From assembly GCF_003946405.1 (NCBI RefSeq), contig NZ_RHOG01000008.1, forward strand, positions 1-64,000: a DNA stretch of 64,000 nucleotides, given 5' to 3'. The notes below the pieces were generated by a model, which searched no databases, was not told the DNA's origin, and saw only the letters and a list, made by a program, of their open reading frames with translations. Below are positions 7,720-16,678 of this stretch, piece by piece. The position numbers were made by a program, and so were the translations under genes. Origin of the DNA: Lacticaseibacillus yichunensis (GTDB lineage: Bacteria > Bacillota > Bacilli > Lactobacillales > Lactobacillaceae). Every line of letters begins with the position of its first letter. Position 1 is the first letter of the stretch.

Positions 7720-9399
7720 ATGGCATATCAAGCATTGTACCGGGTCTGGCGGCCGCAACAATTTGCCGACGTGATCGGGCAAGAGGCAATCGTGCGGACG
7801 CTGAAAAATGCGCTGATCACCGGGCAGACCAGCCACGCCTATCTCTTCACGGGGCCGCGCGGGACGGGCAAGACCTCGGTTGCCAAAATCTTGGCCAAGG
7901 CGTTGAATTGTGAGCACCTCCAAGATGGCGAGCCGGATAATACTTGCGAGCTGTGTGTGGCCATGAACGAAGGGCGCCTGACGGATGTCATCGAGATCGA
8001 TGCCGCGTCCAACAACGGCGTCGATGAGATCCGCGACATTCGCGACAAGGCAAAATACGCCCCGACCCAGGCGCGGGTCAAGGTCTACATCATCGACGAA
8101 GTGCATATGCTTTCGACCGGCGCGTTCAATGCGCTGCTCAAAACGCTGGAAGAGCCGCCTGCGCATGTGGTTTTCATTCTCGCCACGACGGAGCCGCAAA
8201 AAATTCCAGCGACCATTATCTCGCGGACCCAGCGGTTTGATTTTCGCCGAATCACGCCGGAAGACCTGATCAAACGGATGGCCTTCATTCTCGACGACAA
8301 AGGCATCACGTACGACGATACGGCCCTGGCGGTGATCGCCCGGGCGGCGGCAGGCGGGATGCGTGACGCCTTGTCCATCCTCGACCAGGTGATGGCGTTT
8401 GGCGACGATCACGTCACAACGGAAAATGCTCTGGATGTGACCGGCAGCGCCAGCACCGCCGAGCTTGGGGTGTATCTGGCGGCCATTGCGAGCCGCGATG
8501 TGGCAAAAGCACTGACGACGATCGCCGAGTTGCTTGCGGCGGGCAAGGACGCGGGACGCCTGATCGAGGACCTGATCGAATATCTGCGCGACTTGTTGGT
8601 CTATCAGGCGGCCCCGAGTTTGATCGATGCGACCCAGGCGGCGCTGTTGGATGATGCCTTTAAGGACCTGGCCGGCCAGTTGAGCGCCGACCAGCTGTAC
8701 CACATGATCGACGTGCTCAATGAGACGCAGCAGCAGTTGCGGCTGACGAATCATCCGGCGCTGTACCTTCAAGTTGCAACGGTCCGCTTAGGCGAGCGGC
8801 CAGCGGTGAGCGCGCTGGTCGCCCAAGCCGACCCGGCCGGCAGTCAAGAAGTTGCGGACTTGGCGCAACAGGTGACGACGCTCAAGGAAGCGATGGGGCG
8901 CCTGACTGCGAAAAGTGCGCCGGCCTCAGCTAAAGGGTCAGCCCGGAAAAAAGGGCCGAAGCAGGTCGATAAGGCGCACATCTACCCGATTTTGGAAAAA
9001 GCCACCAAAGGCGATCTCGAATCGCTCAAGGAGGTCTGGCCGGATCTGCTCAGCATGCTGACGCCGCCAAAACGGGCGATGATGAACGTCTCAAAGCCGG
9101 TCGCGGCCAGTCCGGATGGGGTGATCGTCCAATTTCAGTTCGACATCTTCGTCGCGCGCGCCAACAGCGACGAGACCCTGATGGCGGAACTGGAAAATGG
9201 GCTGGAGCGGCTGACTGGCAAACGCCCGGTCATCGTCTTGGTCGAGGCCGTGGATTGGCCAGAGATTCGCACCACCTATCTGAAGACGAAAGGCGCACCG
9301 ACGACGCAGGCCAAGAAAAAGCCGCAAGAGGATCCGGTCGTGAAGACGATCGGCGACCTTTTTGGGCAGGCAGACAATATCACGATCAAAAATGATTAA
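7720..9399 (+). CDS. dnaX: DNA polymerase III subunit gamma/tau
   Basis: Clamp-loader ATPase, about 559 residues. It starts with the family hallmark MAYQALYRVWRPQ. The Walker A motif GPRGTGKTSVAKILAKALNC is at about 46-65, with four cysteines of the zinc module after it (C65, C74, C77 region). The DExH-like Walker B VYIIDEVHML follows, then the sensor ATTEPQKIPATIISR. The C-terminal ~200 residues are tau-specific. The start is ATG 7720, because AAAGGAAGG ends seven bases before it; GTG 7714 and ATG 7717 are in frame but too close. It heads a replication/repair operon. Confidence 0.95.
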   Translation: MAYQALYRVWRPQQFADVIGQEAIVRTLKNALITGQTSHAYLFTGPRGTGKTSVAKILAKALNCEHLQDGEPDNTCELCVAMNEGRLTDVIEIDAASNNGVDEIRDIRDKAKYAPTQARVKVYIIDEVHMLSTGAFNALLKTLEEPPAHVVFILATTEPQKIPATIISRTQRFDFRRITPEDLIKRMAFILDDKGITYDDTALAVIARAAAGGMRDALSILDQVMAFGDDHVTTENALDVTGSASTAELGVYLAAIASRDVAKALTTIAELLAAGKDAGRLIEDLIEYLRDLLVYQAAPSLIDATQAALLDDAFKDLAGQLSADQLYHMIDVLNETQQQLRLTNHPALYLQVATVRLGERPAVSALVAQADPAGSQEVADLAQQVTTLKEAMGRLTAKSAPASAKGSARKKGPKQVDKAHIYPILEKATKGDLESLKEVWPDLLSMLTPPKRAMMNVSKPVAASPDGVIVQFQFDIFVARANSDETLMAELENGLERLTGKRPVIVLVEAVDWPEIRTTYLKTKGAPTTQAKKKPQEDPVVKTIGDLFGQADNITIKND

Positions 9400-9417
9400 A
9401 AAGGAATGGTGACGACT

Positions 9418-9726
9418 ATGCGTGGCATGGGCAATATGCAAGGTATGATGAAACAGATGAAGAAGCTCCAAAGTAACATGACGGCGGCCCAGGATGAACT
9501 CAACCGGACCGAATTCACCGCCACGTCGGCTGAAGACATGGTGACCGTGGTCTTCACCGGCGACAAGAAGCTGAAGGATCTGACCATCAAGCCCGAGGCA
9601 ATCGACCCTGACGACCCGGACATGCTCCAGGATCTGATCATCGAAGCGGTCAACAAGGCGCTTTCTGACATCGAAGAAAAGACACAAAAGACGATGGGCA
9701 AGTTCACACAAGGCTTGCCGATGTAG
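9418..9726 (+). CDS. ybaB: YbaB/EbfC nucleoid-associated protein
   Basis: A 102-residue DNA-binding protein of the YbaB/EbfC family, dimeric and tweezer-shaped in characterised members. It has the methionine-rich N-terminus ([18 protein letters not shown]), a central [20 protein letters not shown] strand region and the [12 protein letters not shown] helix. It lies between dnaX and recR, its standard place. I prefer the ATG at 9418; an ATG at 9406 abuts the ribosome binding site. Confidence 0.92.
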   Translation: MRGMGNMQGMMKQMKKLQSNMTAAQDELNRTEFTATSAEDMVTVVFTGDKKLKDLTIKPEAIDPDDPDMLQDLIIEAVNKALSDIEEKTQKTMGKFTQGLPM

Positions 9727-9736
9727 CGAGGTTAAG

Positions 9737-10336
9737 ATGCAATATCCAGATCCAATCGCAAAATTGATCGATAGTTACATGAAGTTACCGGGTATCGGCA
9801 GCAAAACAGCGACCCGGCTCGCTTTTTTCACCATCGATATGAACAAAGAGGACGTCGAGACGTTCGCCAGGAGCTTGACGGCCGCCAAAAACGACCTGCA
9901 TTACTGCTCGATCTGCGGCAATATTACGGATGAGGACCCGTGTGCGATCTGCAAGGACCCCAGCCGGGACCACAAGACGATCTTGGTGGTCGAACAGCCC
10001 AAAGATGTCATGAGCATCGATCGCAGCGGGGATTATCACGGCCTGTATCATGTGCTGCACGGCGTCCTCAGCCCGATCGATGGGCGCGGGCCAGAAGACC
10101 TCAACATCTCAAGTCTCTTGCAGCGGCTTAAAGATGATGCGGCGGTAGGCGAAGTGATCGTTGCGACCAACGCCACGCCAGAAGGGGAAGCCACCGCGCA
10201 ATATCTGGCACGCTTGATCAAGCCGGCTGGCATCAAGGTGACTCGCCTGGCACATGGCCTGGCGGTGGGTTCTGACATTGAGTATGCCGACCAGATGACC
10301 TTGTTGAAGGCGGTCGAGGGCCGCACTGAGTTATAG
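9737..10336 (+). CDS. recR: Recombination mediator RecR
   Basis: A 199-residue protein that works with RecO and RecF to load RecA at gaps. The helix-hairpin-helix ([14 protein letters not shown]) is near residue 17. Four cysteines (CSICGN and CAICKD, about 57-75) form the zinc finger. The Toprim domain follows, with [11 protein letters not shown] and [19 protein letters not shown]. It lies in the dnaX-ybaB-recR operon. Confidence 0.96.
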   Translation: MQYPDPIAKLIDSYMKLPGIGSKTATRLAFFTIDMNKEDVETFARSLTAAKNDLHYCSICGNITDEDPCAICKDPSRDHKTILVVEQPKDVMSIDRSGDYHGLYHVLHGVLSPIDGRGPEDLNISSLLQRLKDDAAVGEVIVATNATPEGEATAQYLARLIKPAGIKVTRLAHGLAVGSDIEYADQMTLLKAVEGRTEL

Positions 10337-10346
10337 GAGGTGCGCG

Positions 10347-10610
10347 ATGTTTTTCAAAGCAAAACCGGCGATCAAGGAAAATGCGGACCAGGCGTTGATG
10401 GACGCCGTGACCGATGTTCGCGGCCGCATGGCGCATCAAAGAAATTTGCTGCGGACCTTTCGCGAGGTCGATGAGCAGACCCGCGCCAGCCTCGCCTTGC
10501 AGGAAGCCCTGTTTGACTTTTTATACCGGGAGGCCCGGGTACGCAAAGTCTCCGGAGCAATCATTCAAAAAACGGCGGCCGAGCAGCTCAGCGCGGCAAA
10601 TGGCCGCTAA
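10347..10610 (+). CDS. yaaL: YaaL-family protein (DUF2508)
   Basis: A small 87-residue, mostly helical protein beginning MFFKAKPAIKENADQALM. Its position directly after recR and before tmk is where DUF2508 proteins lie in Firmicutes. It has no catalytic motif and its function is unknown. GGAGG precedes the ATG. A strong terminator follows, so it ends the dnaX-recR unit. Confidence 0.8.
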   Translation: MFFKAKPAIKENADQALMDAVTDVRGRMAHQRNLLRTFREVDEQTRASLALQEALFDFLYREARVRKVSGAIIQKTAAEQLSAANGR

Positions 10611-10617
10611 ACGACGG

Positions 10618-10644
10618 ACGGCCGGGGCGACCCGGCCGTTTTTT
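10618..10644 (+). terminator. Strong terminator after yaaL
   Basis: The perfect stem ACGGCCGGG/CCCGGCCGT with a GCGA tetraloop is followed by six T. Confidence 0.92.
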
Positions 10645-10717
10645 GATACGCGGGCATGATTTCCGAAGGCTGGCAGTTTCTTTCACGTCGTTTTTCAAGT
10701 AAACTAGGAGTAACTGG

Positions 10718-11383
10718 ATGAGAAATGGGGGCGTTGGCGTGGGCCAATTGATCACTTTTGAGGGACCCGACGGCGCGGGCAAAACAAGTGTCTTGAACGG
10801 GTTGATGCCACGATTGAACGCACATTTGAGCCAGCCGGCCGTTTTGACCCGCGAACCAGGCGGCACACCGATCGCCGAACAGATTCGCGAGCTCATTTTG
10901 GACCCGGCCAACACTGCGATGGATGCGCGGACCGAGGCGTTGCTATACGCGGCCTCACGCCGACAGCACCTGGTCGAGGTGATCGAGCCGGCGCTGGCGA
11001 CGGGGCGCGTGGTGATCTGTGATCGATTTGTCGACAGCTCGATCGCTTATCAAGGCGCCGGGCGCGGTATCGGGGAAGACGCGGTGCGCGCCATCAACCT
11101 GTTTGCGACAGCGGGTCGGCAGCCGGATCTGACGTTGTACCTGGATGTGCCAAGTGAAGTGGGGCTGGCCCGCATCAAGGCGCATCAAGGCGAGCGGCAA
11201 TACGACCGGTTGGATCAGGAAAAAGAGGCGTTTCATCTGCGCGTACGGCAGGCTTACTTAGATCTGGCGGCCGCTTCGCCGACCCGCATTCACACGATCG
11301 ACGCCACGCAGCCGCTGCCGCAGGTGATTGCCGCGTGTCTCAGCGTCCTGCAGCAACATTTAGTCTCAGATTGGCAGTCATGA
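10718..11383 (+). CDS. tmk: Thymidylate kinase
   Basis: A 221-residue kinase that makes dTDP from dTMP. The P-loop FEGPDGAGKTS is at residues 14-24. The DR(F/Y) motif CDRFVDSSIAYQGAGRGIG and the lid region RIKAHQGERQYDRLDQE are intact. The ATG at 10718 has TAGGAG seven bases upstream. This adds about seven residues compared with typical starts; a GTG at 10739 is an alternative. It begins the tmk-darA-holB-yabA-rsmI operon. Confidence 0.95.
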   Translation: MRNGGVGVGQLITFEGPDGAGKTSVLNGLMPRLNAHLSQPAVLTREPGGTPIAEQIRELILDPANTAMDARTEALLYAASRRQHLVEVIEPALATGRVVICDRFVDSSIAYQGAGRGIGEDAVRAINLFATAGRQPDLTLYLDVPSEVGLARIKAHQGERQYDRLDQEKEAFHLRVRQAYLDLAAASPTRIHTIDATQPLPQVIAACLSVLQQHLVSDWQS

Positions 11384-11407
11384 CCAGCAATTAAGGAGGG
11401 AATCATC

Positions 11408-11737
11408 ATGAAATTGATCTTAGCAATCGTTCAGGATAAGGATAGCAATCTGCTTTCAAGCGAGTTTATCGACGCAAACGTGCGGGCGACCAAGCTGTCG
11501 ACGACGGGCGGCTTTTTGAAGTCTGGCAACACCACGTTTTTGATCGGGATCGAAGACGAGCGTGTCGATGAGGTCTTGCAGATCATCAAAGACAGCGCGC
11601 AGACGCGTGAACAGTTCATGACCCCGCCAGTCCACCTGGATACCACCGCGGATAGCACCATGTCCTACCCGATCGAAGTGCAAGTCGGTGGCGCGACCGT
11701 GTTTGTGCTGCCAATCGAACAATTTGAGCGGTTCTAA
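11408..11737 (+). CDS. darA: Cyclic-di-AMP receptor DarA (PII-like)
   Basis: A 109-residue PII-like protein (PstA/DarA, DUF970). It begins MKLILAIVQDKDSNLLSSEF, has the central TKLSTTGGFLKSGNTTFLIG that contributes to the c-di-AMP pocket, and ends in VFVLPIEQFERF. Family members are trimers that bind c-di-AMP; their output partner is not settled. The place between tmk and holB is conserved. The last base overlaps the holB ATG. Confidence 0.92.
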   Translation: MKLILAIVQDKDSNLLSSEFIDANVRATKLSTTGGFLKSGNTTFLIGIEDERVDEVLQIIKDSAQTREQFMTPPVHLDTTADSTMSYPIEVQVGGATVFVLPIEQFERF

Positions 11738-12717
11738 TGGCTGCTTCTGATATTGCGACCCTGCAGCCCAAGCTGGTCCGCCAGTTTGCCTCAGTGATCG
11801 CGCGCGGACAGTTGTCGCAGGCCTATGTATTTAACGGTGCAAGCGGAACCGGCAAGCATGACTTGGCCGTGTGGATCGCCTTGCGCCTTTTTTGTGAACA
11901 TGTCCAGGAAAACGGTGAGCCGGATTACAGCTGCAGTGAATGTCAGCGGGTGCTGACGGGCAATCATCCGGATGTGGTGATCCTGCAAACGACGCTGCGC
12001 AGCCTGAAGGTCGATGACATTCGCGACATGAAGGCGGAAATGGCGAAAACAGGGGTCGAGCGCAATCAGCGTGTGTTCATCATCGATGATGCGGATAAAA
12101 TGACCGCCCAGGCCGCTAACAGCCTCTTGAAATTTTACGAGGAGCCGGTGCCAGGGATGGTGATCATCTTGACCACCACGGCGAAAAATCAGTTGCTACC
12201 GACCATTTTGTCACGGGCGCAAGTGATCAATTTTCCTCCGCCACGTCGCGAGACCGTGATCGCGGCGCTGGATCAAAGTGGCGTTGCGCCCTCGCTTGCC
12301 GCAGCGGCTGCGGCCTTGAGTGCGGATGTGCAGACGGCCCAGACCCTGGCAGCTGATGAGACGTTTCAGCAACAGGTGGCCAAGGTCCAGACTGTGATCG
12401 GGCTGGTCGCCGCCCATGACGACGAGGCCTTTGTGCAGGTGCAAACGACGCTGGTACCGCTCGCACCAAAGCCGGCCGATCAGCAGGTCCTGCTGTCGCT
12501 GATCGCGCTTGTTTACCAAGACGCGTTGAATCAACATTTTCACGCGAAGGTGCCCGCGACGTTCGGTGGCCCCTTGATCGAGCTGCTGGCGGACCAGTCG
12601 GAAAAACAGCTAGCAGGTGCCTTGAGCGCGGTGCTCATGGCGCAGGTCCAGCTCAGCCAAAACGTCACCTTTCAGTCCACCACGGAGCAGTTGATACTCA
12701 CTTTGTTAGAAGGATAG
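11737..12717 (+). CDS. holB: DNA polymerase III subunit delta'
   Basis: A 326-residue clamp-loader subunit of the AAA+ fold. The P-loop-like [19 protein letters not shown] has the final Thr/Ser replaced by His (GKH), typical of non-hydrolysing delta' subunits. Cysteines at CEH and CSEC form the zinc module. The sensor [17 protein letters not shown] is intact. It overlaps darA by one base and lies three bases before yabA. Confidence 0.92.
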   Translation: MAASDIATLQPKLVRQFASVIARGQLSQAYVFNGASGTGKHDLAVWIALRLFCEHVQENGEPDYSCSECQRVLTGNHPDVVILQTTLRSLKVDDIRDMKAEMAKTGVERNQRVFIIDDADKMTAQAANSLLKFYEEPVPGMVIILTTTAKNQLLPTILSRAQVINFPPPRRETVIAALDQSGVAPSLAAAAAALSADVQTAQTLAADETFQQQVAKVQTVIGLVAAHDDEAFVQVQTTLVPLAPKPADQQVLLSLIALVYQDALNQHFHAKVPATFGGPLIELLADQSEKQLAGALSAVLMAQVQLSQNVTFQSTTEQLILTLLEG

Positions 12718-12719
12718 AT

Positions 12720-13058
12720 ATGGAAAAAAAAGCGCTATACGACGGCATCGTCAAATTGGAGCAGCAAACGTCCAGCATCCTTGCCCAACTCGGGGCAATC
12801 AAGGCCGAAATGGCAGATGTTTTGGCCAAAAATTCGGAGCTTGAAATGGAGAACCAGCACCTGCGCGAGCACCTGCAGGCGATGGAAAATAGTCCCGAGC
12901 ATCGCTCCAACGGCGATGTTGAACTGTCCAGATCCAAGCAGAACCTCGAAAGCCTGTATGAAGAAGGCTTTCATGTCTGCCCCTATTATTATGGCCAGCG
13001 CCGAATCGATGATGAACCCTGCGCCTTTTGCGTCGATATCATCTATGGTGAGCAATAA
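12720..13058 (+). CDS. yabA: Replication initiation control protein YabA
   Basis: A 112-residue regulator that contacts DnaA and DnaN to prevent over-initiation. The N-terminal ~60 residues form a coiled coil ([32 protein letters not shown]). The C-terminal zinc cluster is complete: H85-x-C87 and C101-x2-C104. The genomic position between holB and rsmI is standard for Firmicutes. Confidence 0.95.
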   Translation: MEKKALYDGIVKLEQQTSSILAQLGAIKAEMADVLAKNSELEMENQHLREHLQAMENSPEHRSNGDVELSRSKQNLESLYEEGFHVCPYYYGQRRIDDEPCAFCVDIIYGEQ

Positions 13059-13927
13059 TGCAGCGCGTGTCGAGTTTTGCCGCGCATGACAGTGGGACGC
13101 TATATTTGGTGCCGACGCCGATCGGCAATCTGGGCGACATGACGCAACGCGCCATCGAGACGCTTCAGGCCGTCGATCTGATTGCCGCTGAGGACACGCG
13201 CAACACGCAAAAGTTGCTCAACCGGTTTGACATCGCCACCAAGCAGATCAGTTTTCATGAACACAATACGCAGGCGCGGATTCCGGAGCTCTTGGCCCGC
13301 CTTCAAGAAGGGCAGAACATTGCCCAACTATCCGATGCCGGCATGCCGTCCATTTCCGATCCGGGCAAGGAATTAGTGCACGCAGCGATCGAGGTTGGCG
13401 TGCCAGTTGTGCCGCTCCCTGGCCCGAATGCCGGGTTGACCGCATTGATCGCGTCCGGCTTAGTGCCGCAGCCATTCTTGTTTTACGGTTTTTTGCCGCG
13501 AAAACAGGGAGAGCAGCGCACGGCACTCGAGGACCTGAACAACGAGCGAGCCACGATGATCTTTTACGAATCGCCGTTTCGGGTCGCCAAGACGCTGACG
13601 ATGATGGAGACCGTGTTCGGCGATCGCCAAGCTGTTTTGGCCAGGGAACTGACAAAAAAGTTCGAGGAGTTTCTGCGCGGTTCGCTCAGCGAATTGGCGG
13701 CGGCGATGACGGAAGAGGCGCGCGGGGAATTCGTGATCTTGGTGGCTGGGGCCCCGGATCAGCCGTTGCAGGCGCCAGACTTACCGCTGAAGGCGCAAGT
13801 TGAGGCTGCTATTGTGGCCGGCGCCCGGCCGAATGAGGCGATCAAGACGGTGGCCAAACGCAACGGAGTCAAGAAACAAGTCGTCTACAACGCCTATCAC
13901 GAGTTGGATGAGGGGGATGCAGAATGA
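13058..13927 (+). CDS. rsmI: 16S rRNA (cytidine-1402-2'-O)-methyltransferase
   Basis: A 289-residue tetrapyrrole-methylase-fold enzyme that 2'-O-methylates C1402 in the ribosomal P site with RsmH. Signatures: LVPTPIGNLGDMTQRAIETL (about 15-34), AEDTRNTQKLL, QLSDAGMPSISDPG and PLPGPNAGLTALIASG. It overlaps yabA by one base and the thioesterase gene by four, so the operon is tightly coupled. Confidence 0.96.
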   Translation: MQRVSSFAAHDSGTLYLVPTPIGNLGDMTQRAIETLQAVDLIAAEDTRNTQKLLNRFDIATKQISFHEHNTQARIPELLARLQEGQNIAQLSDAGMPSISDPGKELVHAAIEVGVPVVPLPGPNAGLTALIASGLVPQPFLFYGFLPRKQGEQRTALEDLNNERATMIFYESPFRVAKTLTMMETVFGDRQAVLARELTKKFEEFLRGSLSELAAAMTEEARGEFVILVAGAPDQPLQAPDLPLKAQVEAAIVAGARPNEAIKTVAKRNGVKKQVVYNAYHELDEGDAE

Positions 13928-14655
13928 ATTATGAAGAGCCATACCGAGTTCCAGTGTATCTGGGCAATCAAAAAGGCCAGATCTCGCTGGGCAGTGCCGT
14001 TGATATCGCGCTGATGGGGTCTGAGCACCAACTGGATCAACTCGACGCCGGCATTTCGTCCCTAGCCAAACACGGCGCAGGCTGGGTGATCACACAATAC
14101 GAAATGACGATCAACCGGATGCCAAAAGCCGAAGAAGAATTGATCTTGGGCACTGCCGCGACGACGTACAACAAATTGATGACCTATCGCGACTATTGGA
14201 TCAAGGATGTGGCCGGCGACGAACTGCTGCGGTTCACAGGCGCGTGGGTGATGATGGACCTGACGACGCGCAAGCTGATTCCGGTGATCGCCGATTTTGC
14301 TGAGCGGGTCGGCGCCCCATTTGACACCCACGTCAAACGCTTCCCGCGGCTGGCCAAGCTGAGCGGCGACGTCCAGGCGGTGCCATATCGCGTGCGGTAT
14401 TTTGACATCGACGAGAATGGCCATGTGCACAACACCCGGTACTTAGACTGGATGGAGGATTCGCTCGGCGCGGATTTTCTCAATTCGCATGAACTGACCG
14501 GCGCTAGCATCAAATATGCCCGGGAAGTCGCTTATGGGACGCAGCCCGAGGCGCAATTCACCGTCAGTGCGGATGGCCTGGACACGGCGCATCAGGTGGT
14601 CACGGCTGGCGTGGTGAATGCCGAAGCCCAGCTGCGTTGGCGCGACCGACGCTGA
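13924..14655 (+). CDS. Acyl-ACP thioesterase (FAT family)
   Basis: A 243-residue double-hotdog protein of the FatA/FatB-like thioesterase family, which releases fatty acids from acyl-ACP. The first hotdog includes WVITQYEMTINRMPKAEEEL and AWVMMDLTTRKLIPV. The second has RVRYFDIDENGHVHNTRYLD, matching the family's N-x-H-x-N catalytic region. It is the last gene of the tmk operon, overlapping rsmI by four bases, and a bidirectional terminator follows. Confidence 0.88.
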   Translation: MNYEEPYRVPVYLGNQKGQISLGSAVDIALMGSEHQLDQLDAGISSLAKHGAGWVITQYEMTINRMPKAEEELILGTAATTYNKLMTYRDYWIKDVAGDELLRFTGAWVMMDLTTRKLIPVIADFAERVGAPFDTHVKRFPRLAKLSGDVQAVPYRVRYFDIDENGHVHNTRYLDWMEDSLGADFLNSHELTGASIKYAREVAYGTQPEAQFTVSADGLDTAHQVVTAGVVNAEAQLRWRDRR

Positions 14656-14667
14656 GGTGCACACAAC

Positions 14668-14719
14668 AAAAAGCACCACAGGCACACGCAAATTGCTGCG
14701 GCGTCCTGTGGTGCTTTTT
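14668..14719. terminator. Bidirectional terminator
   Basis: AAAAAGCACCACAGG (14668-14682) pairs exactly with CCTGTGGTGCTTTTT (14705-14719). It lies between the convergent thioesterase and glycosylase genes. Confidence 0.93.
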
Positions 14720-14751
14720 GAATGGCGAAAAATTAATCCGGCTCATCGGCC

Positions 14752-15393
14752 TCACAGAACCAGCTGCATGCCAGCCAGTGAACTGGCCGCAAAAGTCATC
14801 GGATCTTTCACCGTTTTGCCATAATTATCGATCAGGCCATGCAATTCCTGCGCGTCGTGAAGCGGCCAGGCGTCGACTTCATGCGTTTTGGCTTTCAACG
14901 CGCTGTATGTGGCGGTGGGCTGGCCGAGCCAGGCGAACAGCCGTCTTGCGTAGGTGTCGGCGACAAATACTGGGTGGTCGAAAACAAATAGTAGCATGGC
15001 ATCCGCCGTTTCCTGACAGATGCCGGGTAGCGCAAGAAGCTTCGGCCGTAATTGATCAAGCGGGGTCTGGGCGATCGCGGTCAGGTCGAAGTTGCGGCGT
15101 TTCAGCCAAGCAAACAGCGCGAGGAGTGCCCGACTCTTATTCTGGTAAAACCCACTGGGGCGAATCTGCTCGATCAGCGTTGCTTGCGGCATGGCCGCAA
15201 GTTTGGCTGGATCAAAATCGGTGCTGGTGCGTAAATTAGCGAGGCTCTTTGCGACATTGGTCCAGTTGGTGTTTTGCACCAAAATGGCGCCGACGAGGAT
15301 CTCATATTTTGAGTCGGCGGGCCACCAGCCGGATGGACCTTGTTGCGCGAGCTCGTGGTACAGCGTTGTCAGCGACAAATCAGCTAACGGCAT
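14752..15393 (-). CDS. HhH-GPD DNA glycosylase (endonuclease III-like, MagIII-like)
   Basis: A 213-residue base-excision repair protein. The helix-hairpin-helix LPGICQETADAM is at 122-133 and the catalytic aspartate is D146 in FVADTYARRL. The lysine that gives Endo III its lyase activity is glutamate here (E128). The C-terminal four-cysteine iron-sulfur loop is absent. Both features fit monofunctional MagIII-like alkylbase glycosylases more than true Nth. Its start overlaps the asparaginase gene by 14 bases, so both come from one minus-strand transcript. Confidence 0.82.
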   Translation of the reverse strand: MPLADLSLTTLYHELAQQGPSGWWPADSKYEILVGAILVQNTNWTNVAKSLANLRTSTDFDPAKLAAMPQATLIEQIRPSGFYQNKSRALLALFAWLKRRNFDLTAIAQTPLDQLRPKLLALPGICQETADAMLLFVFDHPVFVADTYARRLFAWLGQPTATYSALKAKTHEVDAWPLHDAQELHGLIDNYGKTVKDPMTFAASSLAGMQLVL

Positions 15394-16351
15394 TGTTCAC
15401 GTACCGGGCGAGTTGAGCGCCGGTCTTGCCGCCGGACAACCCGACGATCAGTTTGATCCGTGCTTTTTGGCCGTTCAAACCCTGGCAGAAGATCACGCCC
15501 ATTTGTTTGAGCTGCACGCCGCCGCCTTCGTAATCGTAAAAGTCTTCCGCCACGCCGTTGAAACAGCGAGAGACCAGAACTACCGGGACGCCGCGGGCAA
15601 GCAGGCGGCCCAGCGCTGGGAGACTGGCAGGTGGCAGATTGCCGGCGCCCAGCGCCTCGATCACAAGGCCGTTGGTGTTCTCTGGCAGTGCGTCGAAAAG
15701 TGTGCCGTCCATGCCGGCGTACGCTTTGAGCAAAAAGACGTTCGCAACGACATGATCGATCGGGCAGGCGCGATAGTTGATCAGCTCCTGGAAGAAGCGG
15801 ACGCCATTTTTTGTGACCAAGCCGATTGGGCCAAAGGTTGGGGTGCGGAATGTCGCCACGTTAGTCGTATGTGTTTTCGTCACAAAACGCGCGGTGTGGA
15901 CCTCATCGTTCATCACGACCAGGCACCCTTTGCCGCGGGCACCATCACTGGCCGCCGTGCGAATGGCAGAAATAAAGTTGTAACTGCCATCGGTGCCAAT
16001 CTCGTTAGCTGAGCGCATCGCCCCCGTTACAACGACCGGAATCGTGCTGTCTAGGGTCAGATCGAGAAAATAGGCGGTCTCCTCCAGCGTATCGGTGCCG
16101 TGGGTGACCACGACGCCATCGATGCCATCGTCTTCCGCCTGATGAATGCGCAGGGAAAGGGCGAGCATCTTTTCTGGGGTGATGTGCGGGGAAGGCAGGT
16201 TGAAAGCCTCTTCGGTGATCAACGTGACATCGGCCGGCATTGCCGCGTCGATCGCCAAAAGTGGATTGGTCTCGCTGGGCAAAACGGCGCCGCTTGCATC
16301 TGCATGCATCGAGATCGTGCCACCGGTATGGAGCACAAGAATTTTTTTCAT
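15380..16351 (-). CDS. ansA: L-asparaginase, type I
   Basis: A 323-residue enzyme hydrolysing asparagine to aspartate and ammonia. The two threonine motifs are intact: HTGGTISMHADASG near residue 8 and VTHGTDTLEETAYFLDLT near 85. No signal peptide is seen, so it is cytosolic. The ATG at 16351 has AAGGAGC seven bases upstream. The reading frame runs on to 16495, but nothing supports that extension. It is the first gene of a two-gene operon with the glycosylase. Confidence 0.93.
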   Translation of the reverse strand: MKKILVLHTGGTISMHADASGAVLPSETNPLLAIDAAMPADVTLITEEAFNLPSPHITPEKMLALSLRIHQAEDDGIDGVVVTHGTDTLEETAYFLDLTLDSTIPVVVTGAMRSANEIGTDGSYNFISAIRTAASDGARGKGCLVVMNDEVHTARFVTKTHTTNVATFRTPTFGPIGLVTKNGVRFFQELINYRACPIDHVVANVFLLKAYAGMDGTLFDALPENTNGLVIEALGAGNLPPASLPALGRLLARGVPVVLVSRCFNGVAEDFYDYEGGGVQLKQMGVIFCQGLNGQKARIKLIVGLSGGKTGAQLARYVNNAVS

Positions 16352-16382
16352 TGCGCAAGCTCCTTTTTTCGGGTTTGCTCTG

Positions 16383-16411
16383 AGCTTATGCCGTACCGCC
16401 AAAAAACGCAA
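16383..16411 (-). promoter_or_regulatory. Asparaginase promoter
   Basis: On the minus strand TTGCGT (16406-16411), 17 bases and TAAGCT (16383-16388) lie about 30 bases before the ATG. Confidence 0.55.
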
Positions 16412-16500
16412 GCGACGGGCGCCTGAATCGCTGCTGAGTGGGCGGTGAAGTCGCGATGAGGGCCATCCCATTTTCATGGCAGAGCGGCAAAACACGAATA

Positions 16501-16529
16501 TTTTCTTTTCATGAAGGCTGCGGTATGAT
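16501..16529 (+). promoter_or_regulatory. folT promoter (weak -35)
   Basis: TATGAT (16524-16529) lies 17 bases after TTTTCT and about 20 bases before the riboswitch. Bases 16412-16500 hold nothing recognised. Confidence 0.45.
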
Positions 16530-16548
16530 GAAGCCGCACCAAAAAATA

Positions 16549-16670
16549 AAGGAGTAGGTTGCCGTGCGTTAAGTGCCGCTGGAACGGAATGTGAACAGCG
16601 GACGAAGGCTTTGGCCGCGGTACGGCAGCCGCATTCGCCTATTGGGTTAGGCGTCTCCTACAAAGGGAGA
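16549..16670 (+). promoter_or_regulatory. Tetrahydrofolate (THF) riboswitch with translational expression platform
   Basis: The conserved THF-riboswitch words occur in order: GGAGTAG (16551), GCGTTAAGTG (16566), GGAACGGAATGT (16581), ACGAAGG and GCGGT. Pairing P2 is TTGCCGT/ACGGCA and P3 is GCCGCTG/CAGCGG. The aptamer ends near 16645. Downstream, TCTCC (16654-16658) can pair with the Shine-Dalgarno GGAGA (16666-16670). GTAGG in the aptamer (16554-16558) could instead take CCTAC (16657-16661), giving an on/off switch. The position before folT matches the known use of this class. Confidence 0.85.
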
Positions 16671-16678
16671 TTGTCATC

